A stretch of 64,000 bases of DNA from Paractinoplanes durhamensis (GTDB lineage: Bacteria > Actinomycetota > Actinomycetes > Mycobacteriales > Micromonosporaceae). Shown here piece by piece: positions 59,269 through 64,000 of the stretch (the first letter of the stretch is position 1; each line of letters begins with the position of its first letter). The notes below the pieces were generated by a model. The model saw only the letters and a list, made by a program, of their open reading frames with translations, had not been told where the DNA came from and made no database searches. Location of the stretch: positions 62,001 through 126,000 of the forward strand of contig NZ_BOML01000038.1 of NCBI RefSeq assembly GCF_016862175.1. The letters are read 5' to 3'. The position numbers and the translations under genes are program-made.

Positions 59269-59669
59269 GCGAACCGGGGCAGCGACTCGAGGTTGCCTCG
59301 GACCAGGACGTCGTCCGGGTCCGGCAGCTCGTGCGGACGGTCGCCGTCGCGGTGAAGCTGTCCCTCGTCGACCAGACCAAGCTGGTCACCGCCGCGAGCG
59401 AGCTCGCCCGCAACACCCTCGTCTACGGCGGCGGCGGGTGGGCCGAGGTCGAGACCGTGGACAACGGGCGACGGAAGGGCATCCGCATCGTTTTCGCCGA
59501 CGAGGGACCGGGTATTGCCGACCTCGACCTGGCTCTCACCGACGGCTACACGACCGGCGGTGGGCTGGGACTAGGGTTGAGCGGCGCCCGCCGCCTGGTG
59601 GACGAGTTCGACATCGTGACCGAGGCCGGTCAAGGCACCACTATCACCATCACCAAGTGGTGCCGATGA
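59265..59669 (+). CDS. rsbT: RsbT-type serine kinase
   Basis: 134 residues from GTG 59265. GHKL ATPase of the RsbT kind: LVTAASELARNTLVYGGGG (N-box with Glu and Asn), IRIVFADEGPGIADLDLAL (G1 box), then GGGLGLGLSGARRLVDEFDIV (G2 box) and TTITITKW. It phosphorylates RsbS and RsbR under stress and, once free, activates a PP2C phosphatase by binding. Here the next gene carries that phosphatase domain. Both ends overlap neighbours by 4 bases. Confidence 0.92.
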   Translation: MSEPGQRLEVASDQDVVRVRQLVRTVAVAVKLSLVDQTKLVTAASELARNTLVYGGGGWAEVETVDNGRRKGIRIVFADEGPGIADLDLALTDGYTTGGGLGLGLSGARRLVDEFDIVTEAGQGTTITITKWCR

Positions 59670-60694
59670 GCGGAGGCACGGTGGCGACGCTGCCCGAAGG
59701 GCTCCTGGACGGGGGCGTCTGGTTCCGGGTGGAGGAGGCCGCGACTGCCTCCGCCGTTCGCCGCGCCGCCGAACGCCTTGCCGTCCAGGTCGGGCTGCCC
59801 GACAACCGCACCGCCGACCTGTCGATCGTGACCGCGGAGGCGGCCGGAAACCTCGTCAAGCACGCTGACCAGGGGACGATGCTGGTCCGCGCGGTCCGCA
59901 ACGAGCACGAGGCCGGCGTCGAGATCGTGGCGATCGACCACGGGCCCGGGATGGCCGACCTGGTGCGATCGGTCGGCGACGGACATTCGACGGCCGGCAC
60001 GCTCGGCATCGGGCTCGGTGCGATCGTGCGCCAGTCCTCGTGGAGCGATCTTCACTCCGTACCCGGCAAGGGAACCGTTCTGGTCGCTCAGATCTGGCCC
60101 GCCGACCCGCCGCAACCCGCCTGGGCGGCGGGCTTGACCCGTCCGCTCACCGGCGAGCAGGTCAGCGGCGACGCCTTCGCCGTCCGCGATGCGGACGGGC
60201 GGCGCCAGGTGCTCATGTGCGACGGGCTGGGGCACGGCGGTCTCGCCGCCGCGGCCGCGCACGAGGCGGTCCACGCGTTCACCGAGACCGCGTCGGCCCC
60301 ACCCGCGGCCGTGGTCGAGGTGCTGCATCGCCGGCTGAACCACACCCGCGGCGCGGCCCTGGCGGTGGCCGAGCTGGACGCGGACGCCGGCCTGGTCCGG
60401 TACGCCGGGCTCGGCAACATCGCCGGCACGGTGATCTCGCCGAGCGGCCGGCGCGGGATGATCTCGCTGCCGGGCATCGCCGGGCACCAGCGCCGTCAGA
60501 TCCGCCAGTACGACTACCCGATCACCCCGGACGCGATCGTGCTGATGCACAGCGACGGCGTGGTGGATCGGTGGAACGCGACCGACTACCCGGGCCTGCT
60601 GTCCCGTTCACCCGCGGTGATCGCGGCGACCGTGCTGCGCGATGCGGGGATCCGACGCGACGACGCCGGTGTAGTGGTGGCACGGCTGCCGTGA
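59666..60694 (+). CDS. HATPase-PP2C (RsbX/SpoIIE-like) regulator
   Basis: 342 residues from ATG 59666. N-terminal HATPase domain (TADLSIVTAEAAGNLVKHAD; VEIVAIDHGPGMADL; GTLGIGLGAIVRQS) followed by a PP2C/SpoIIE domain: GEQVSGDAFAVRD, VLMCDGLGHGGLAAAAAHEAV, then RYAGLGNIAGTV and IVLMHSDGVVD with the metal aspartates. The fusion resembles the ATP-binding/phosphatase proteins that act as RsbX-like feedback in stressosome operons of actinobacteria. It may reset RsbS/RsbR phosphorylation. Coupled to rsbT (ATGA) and to the following kinase (GTGA). Confidence 0.85.
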   Translation: MSGGTVATLPEGLLDGGVWFRVEEAATASAVRRAAERLAVQVGLPDNRTADLSIVTAEAAGNLVKHADQGTMLVRAVRNEHEAGVEIVAIDHGPGMADLVRSVGDGHSTAGTLGIGLGAIVRQSSWSDLHSVPGKGTVLVAQIWPADPPQPAWAAGLTRPLTGEQVSGDAFAVRDADGRRQVLMCDGLGHGGLAAAAAHEAVHAFTETASAPPAAVVEVLHRRLNHTRGAALAVAELDADAGLVRYAGLGNIAGTVISPSGRRGMISLPGIAGHQRRQIRQYDYPITPDAIVLMHSDGVVDRWNATDYPGLLSRSPAVIAATVLRDAGIRRDDAGVVVARLP

Positions 60695-62058
60695 GCGACG
60701 CCGGCCACGCCCCGGAACCGCTGATGCGCATGCGCCTGCGGGTGGAGCAGGACGTCTTCGTCGTGCGCCAGATGGGCCGGGAGGTGGCCCGGGCGGTTGG
60801 CATGGAACAGCAGGACCAGACCCGGCTGGCCACCGCGCTCAGCGAGGTGGGCCGGGTGATGCTCACCTTCGGTCACGGCGCGGATGTGACGTTCGAGGCG
60901 GTGCCGAGCGGGGTACCAACGTTGCGGGTAAAGGTGGTGAACTCGCACCCTGGGGATGCCGCCGAAGTCCGCATGCAGCTCGGCCAGGTCGGCCGGCTGG
61001 TCGATACGTTGGAGGTCAGCGATGACGAAGCCGGTACGGTGGTCGGGATGGCCCGACGGTTGCCGGCGAGCGTGCCGAGGCTGACCCCGGAACGCATGGA
61101 CGACATACGCGCCGGGTTGGCCCAGCATGTCCCGGGAACGCCGCTGGATGAGCTGAGTGTGCAGAACCAGCAGCTCATCGCCGCCCTGGACGAGGTGCGG
61201 GCGCAACGCGACGACCTGTCCCGGCTCAACGCCGAGCTGGAGGAGACCAACCGCGGGGTGATGGCGCTCTACAACCAGCTCTCCCAGGAGCTGGAGGAGA
61301 CCAACCGCGGGGTGGTGGCGCTCTACGCCGAGCTGGACGAGAAGTCCGAGCAGCTGCGCACGGTCAGCGAGGCGAAGAGCCGGTTCCTGGCCAACGTGAG
61401 CCACGAGCTGCGCGCCCCGGTGACCGCGGTGATCGGACTGGCCCGGCTGCTCGGCGACCCGGCGTCGGAACCGCTCGGCGACGAGCAGCGCCGCCAGGTC
61501 GATCTGATCAGCTCGTCCGCCAATGACCTGCTCACCCTGGTCAACGACCTGCTCGACCTGGCCAAGGCGGAGGCCGGCCGGATCGAGCCGGAGTGGTCCG
61601 AGGTGGATCTGCGGGCCGTGTTCGGCCAGCTGCGCGGGACCCTGCGGCCGCTCGCCACCCGGCCCGAGGTCGACTTCATGGTCGAGGAACCATCGCCGTT
61701 GTCGCTGTCGCTGTACACCGACGAGGTGCTGCTCGCCCGGGTGCTGCGCAACCTGCTGACCAACGCGATCAAGTTCACCGCCGAGGGCGAGGTGCGACTC
61801 GCGGTGCGGACGGTGGACGACGACATCGAGTTCACCGTGTCGGACACCGGCACCGGCATCCCGGCCGAGCTGCACGAGCGGATCTTCGAGGAGTTCTACC
61901 AGGTGCCGAGGAGCCGGGCGATCACCGGCAAGGGCACCGGGCTGGGCCTGCCCTACGCCCGCCGCCTGGTCGGCATTCTCGGTGGTGGCCTGCGGGTCGA
62001 CTCCGAGCCGGGCCGGGGCAGCACGTTCACCGTGCGACTACCGTTGACAAGACCATGA
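60691..62058 (+). CDS. Sensor histidine kinase with RsbT-like N-terminus
   Basis: 455 residues from GTG 60691. Residues 10-130 resemble an RsbT-type ATPase domain (VEQDVFVVRQMGREVARAVGM; TRLATALSEVGRVML) without a full G2 box. A coiled coil carries two copies of the LEETNRGV segment (about 180-215; DNA repeat at 61240-61315). A histidine kinase core follows: FLANVSHELRAPVTAVIG (phospho-His), N-box LRNLLTNAIKFT, G1 DTGTGIP, F-box EFYQVPR and G2 GTGLGLPYARR. It has no TM segment, so it is cytosolic. The receiver-PP2C protein encoded next is its likely partner. Confidence 0.88.
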   Translation: MSDAGHAPEPLMRMRLRVEQDVFVVRQMGREVARAVGMEQQDQTRLATALSEVGRVMLTFGHGADVTFEAVPSGVPTLRVKVVNSHPGDAAEVRMQLGQVGRLVDTLEVSDDEAGTVVGMARRLPASVPRLTPERMDDIRAGLAQHVPGTPLDELSVQNQQLIAALDEVRAQRDDLSRLNAELEETNRGVMALYNQLSQELEETNRGVVALYAELDEKSEQLRTVSEAKSRFLANVSHELRAPVTAVIGLARLLGDPASEPLGDEQRRQVDLISSSANDLLTLVNDLLDLAKAEAGRIEPEWSEVDLRAVFGQLRGTLRPLATRPEVDFMVEEPSPLSLSLYTDEVLLARVLRNLLTNAIKFTAEGEVRLAVRTVDDDIEFTVSDTGTGIPAELHERIFEEFYQVPRSRAITGKGTGLGLPYARRLVGILGGGLRVDSEPGRGSTFTVRLPLTRP

Positions 62059-63584
62059 CTCCGGCCACCCTGCTCGTCGTCGACGACAGCGCCACCAAAC
62101 GCTATCTGCTGGTCAGCTGGCTGACCCGGGCCGGCTTCACGGTCCAGCAGGCGGAGACCGGCGGCGAGGCGCTGGAGATGCTGCCCGGCTCCGGGGTCGA
62201 TCTGGTGGTGCTGGACGTGAAGCTGCCGGACATGAGCGGCTTCGACGTCTGCGAGAAGATCAAGACCGATCCGGTGTACGGGTCGCTGCCGGTGGTCCAC
62301 GTGTCGGCGCACGCGGTGGACGTGGTCGACCGCACCCAGGGGCTCAACCGGGGCGCGGACGCCTACCTGGTGGAGCCGATCGAGCCGGACGAGCTGATCG
62401 CCACCTGCCAGGCGGTGCTGCGCTACTACTCGGCCCGGCAACGCGCCGAGTCGCTCGCCGCCCGGATGGTGCGGCTGGCCGAGACGACCCTGGCGATCAA
62501 CTCGTCGCCCACCCTGCCCGAGCTGCTGGAGGCGGCCGCGGCGGGCGCGTACGACATCTTCGGCGGCGCGGTGGTGGTGCTGGCCGAGACGGCCGACGGG
62601 GAGAGCCTGGCCGCGGTCGGCTCGCCGCCGGTGGTGCGGCCCTGGACGCTGCCCGAGCGCAACGTGGCGGTGGGTTCGCTGGTGCGCACCGACGACCCGG
62701 CCGACTGGGAGATCATCGAGTGGCCGGCCGGCGAAACGGTGGCGGTGGCCGCGGCCCGGCTGCGCAGCGACCGGCCGCCGGTCTACGTCGCGGTGGCCAG
62801 CAGCACGCAAACCCCCGGCTTCCCGGTGCTGCGGCAGCTGTCCCAGGCCATCGCCGCGGCGGTGGAGGCCCAGCGGTCGTACGACGAGGAGCACCGGATC
62901 GCGGTGACCCTGCAGCGCAGCCTGCTGCAGTCGCGGCTGCCCGACGTGCCCGGCGTCCAGATGGGGGTGCTCTACGAGCCGGCCTCCGCGCAGACCGAGG
63001 TGGGCGGCGACTTCTACGAGCTGACCATGCTGGACGGGCGGCTGCTGGTGGCGATCGGCGACGTGGCCGGCCACTCGCTGCACGCGGCCACGGTGATGGC
63101 CGAGGTGCGGCACGCGGTCCGCGCCTACGCGGTCGAGGGGCATCCGCCGGGCACCGTCCTCGACCTGGTCAACCGCTTCATGCGGACCGTGCTGCCGGCC
63201 GACTCGGCCACCCTGTGCCTGTTCACCCTCGACCCGGCGACGGGCGCGGTGCGGATGGCCAGCGCCGGCCATCTGCCGCCGTTGTTGCGTACCGACGAGG
63301 GCGTGACCTTCCTGCAGCCGCGCGGCCCGCTGCTCGGCATCAACGCGTCCCGCCCGGCCGACCTGGAGTTCACCCTGCCGCCGGGCGGCACCCTCGTGCT
63401 CTACACCGACGGCCTGGTCGAGCGCCGGGACGCCGATATCGACGTCGGCCTGGCGGCGCTGTCGCGCTGCGCGACGGACGTCGAGCCGGACCTGGACGCC
63501 TTCTGCCGTCGGCTGTTGCTGCAGCTCGCGGGCACCGGACCGCAGGCGGACGACATCGCCGTGCTCGCTCTGCGCCGCTCCTGA
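62055..63584 (+). CDS. Receiver-GAF-like-PP2C phosphatase
   Basis: 509 residues from ATG 62055 (ATGA overlap). N-terminal receiver: LLVVDDSATKRYLLVSWL, phosphoryl aspartate in VVLDVKLPDMSGFDV. The usual receiver lysine is a glutamate (AYLVEPIEP), so phosphorylation chemistry may differ. A middle about 170-residue GAF-like part follows (AGAYDIFGGAVVVLAE). C-terminal SpoIIE/PP2C: SAQTEVGGDFYELTMLDGR, VAIGDVAGHSLHAATVMAEVR, RMASAGHLPPLLRTDEG and LVLYTDGLVERRDAD with all metal aspartates. Predicted to dephosphorylate a STAS antagonist, e.g. the divergent gene at 57486, and so free a sigma factor. Confidence 0.9.
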   Translation: MTPATLLVVDDSATKRYLLVSWLTRAGFTVQQAETGGEALEMLPGSGVDLVVLDVKLPDMSGFDVCEKIKTDPVYGSLPVVHVSAHAVDVVDRTQGLNRGADAYLVEPIEPDELIATCQAVLRYYSARQRAESLAARMVRLAETTLAINSSPTLPELLEAAAAGAYDIFGGAVVVLAETADGESLAAVGSPPVVRPWTLPERNVAVGSLVRTDDPADWEIIEWPAGETVAVAAARLRSDRPPVYVAVASSTQTPGFPVLRQLSQAIAAAVEAQRSYDEEHRIAVTLQRSLLQSRLPDVPGVQMGVLYEPASAQTEVGGDFYELTMLDGRLLVAIGDVAGHSLHAATVMAEVRHAVRAYAVEGHPPGTVLDLVNRFMRTVLPADSATLCLFTLDPATGAVRMASAGHLPPLLRTDEGVTFLQPRGPLLGINASRPADLEFTLPPGGTLVLYTDGLVERRDADIDVGLAALSRCATDVEPDLDAFCRRLLLQLAGTGPQADDIAVLALRRS

Positions 63585-63611
63585 GGATGGCTTTTTTCGG
63601 GAGAGGCCGGC

Positions 63612-63640
63612 TTGACGCCAGCTATTCATTCAGTGAATAG
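63612..63640 (+). promoter_or_regulatory. Promoter-operator of the padR gene
   Basis: CTATTCA (63622-63628) and TGAATAG (63634-63640) form a perfect 7-base inverted repeat with a 5-base spacer. It overlaps a TTGACG (63612-63617), 17 bases, GAATAG (63635-63640) promoter-like pair. It sits 9 bases before ATG 63649, consistent with PadR self-repression. Confidence 0.65.
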
Positions 63641-63648
63641 TGGCCGCC

Positions 63649-64000
63649 ATGTCCACCGCCCACGTCCTGCTCGGACTACTCGCCGGCGGCCCGCGGCACG
63701 GCTACGACCTGAAGCGGGCGCACGACGAGCGCCTGCCCCGGGCCAAGCCGCTCGCCTACGGCCAGGTCTACGCGACGCTGAGCCGGCTGGAGCGGGACGG
63801 CTTCGTCGCCGAGTCCGGGCAGGATCGTGACGGCGGCCCCGACCGCACCTCCTACGAGCTGACCGACGAGGGCCGCGGCCACCTGGCGGCCTGGCTGGCC
63901 GCCGTCGACCCCCCGGCGCCGTATGTCAACAGCGAGATCTTCAACAAGGTGACGGTCGCGCTGCTCGCGGCCGGCATCGAGCAGGCCCGCGACTACCTCG
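63649..64000 (+). CDS. PadR-family transcription regulator, C-terminus beyond window
   Basis: The first 117 residues are present, from ATG 63649. Winged helix of PadR: STAHVLLGLLAGGPRHGYDL, then GQVYATLSRLERDGFVAES, and the wing GGPDRTSYELTDEGRGHLAAWL. The start of the C-terminal helical dimer domain follows (FNKVTVALLAAGIEQARDYL). The gene continues past the right edge. PadR proteins usually repress a neighbouring efflux or detoxification gene. The palindrome in front of the gene is a likely self-binding site. Confidence 0.9.
   Translation, partial: MSTAHVLLGLLAGGPRHGYDLKRAHDERLPRAKPLAYGQVYATLSRLERDGFVAESGQDRDGGPDRTSYELTDEGRGHLAAWLAAVDPPAPYVNSEIFNKVTVALLAAGIEQARDYL

Noticed and set aside
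60040..60690. Extended N-terminus of the histidine kinase
   Set aside because: The frame is open through the preceding PP2C gene, but GTG 60691 overlaps its stop (GTGA) and the upstream residues look random.

Overview
The window is high-GC DNA with actinobacterial gene style: many GTG starts, ATGA/GTGA stop-start overlaps, XRE-DUF5753 regulators, DNRLRE/RHS secreted proteins, CBM2 and an RsbR-S-T module. An Actinoplanes-like member of the Micromonosporaceae fits best, although the genus cannot be proven from sequence alone.

The window falls into two parts. Positions 1 to about 46,264 look like the distal part of a large integrated genomic island. Its right end is a 42-base fragment identical in form to the 3' end of a tRNA-Lys(CTT) gene (46223-46264). 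This has no 5' half and is followed by a hairpin typical of a tRNA terminator. The part from about 46,350 to 64,000 looks like ordinary chromosome.

Island layout from the left: (a) 1-8.6 kb carries small regulators, a TPR protein with about ten 120-bp repeats, and two sets of genes resembling type VII (WXG-like) cargo or accessory proteins, lipoproteins and YbaB-like proteins. It also holds a WhiA-C-terminus-like DNA-binding protein and several broken fragments. (b) 9.1-14.1 kb has three tandem secreted proteins with a shared SipW/TasA-like N-terminus, then two paralogous membrane-anchored HExxH peptidases. A third, broken copy lies at 7.5-7.8 kb. (c) 14.5-18 kb has a stand-alone PD-(D/E)XK nuclease and a three-gene WXG-like/large helical protein/lipoprotein operon. 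(d) 18.4-25.1 kb has a 2077-residue RHS polymorphic toxin with a two-TM candidate immunity protein and a strong terminator. (e) 26.3-45.9 kb is a dense defence island. It contains a CATRA-type CHAT-protease operon with a divergent Nudix hydrolase, a Hachiman/AbpAB-like nuclease-helicase pair, an XRE-ImmA/IrrE protease with a partner of unknown function, a frameshifted AbiGi antitoxin relic, a second solitary copy of the unknown partner, and a GajA-GajB Gabija pair.

The best candidate for something undescribed is the duplicated ~267-residue family at 39114-39911 and 41207-42007. Both copies have the same upstream element (GGTTCAGTTT, 21 bases, GGTGTA) at the same distance from a probable leaderless GTG start. 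One copy is translationally coupled to an XRE-ImmA/IrrE metalloprotease. The two copies are divergently placed around the AbiGi relic.

Chromosomal part: beta-propeller phytase, STAS protein, two GT4 glycosyltransferases, MBL hydrolase, CBM2-metallopeptidase, soluble transhydrogenase, L,D-transpeptidase lipoprotein, CGNR protein, anti-sigma-like membrane protein and MscL. A six-gene stressosome/partner-switch operon follows (RsbR, RsbS, RsbT, HATPase-PP2C, histidine kinase, receiver-PP2C) with a divergent STAS antagonist beside it. A PadR regulator runs off the right edge.
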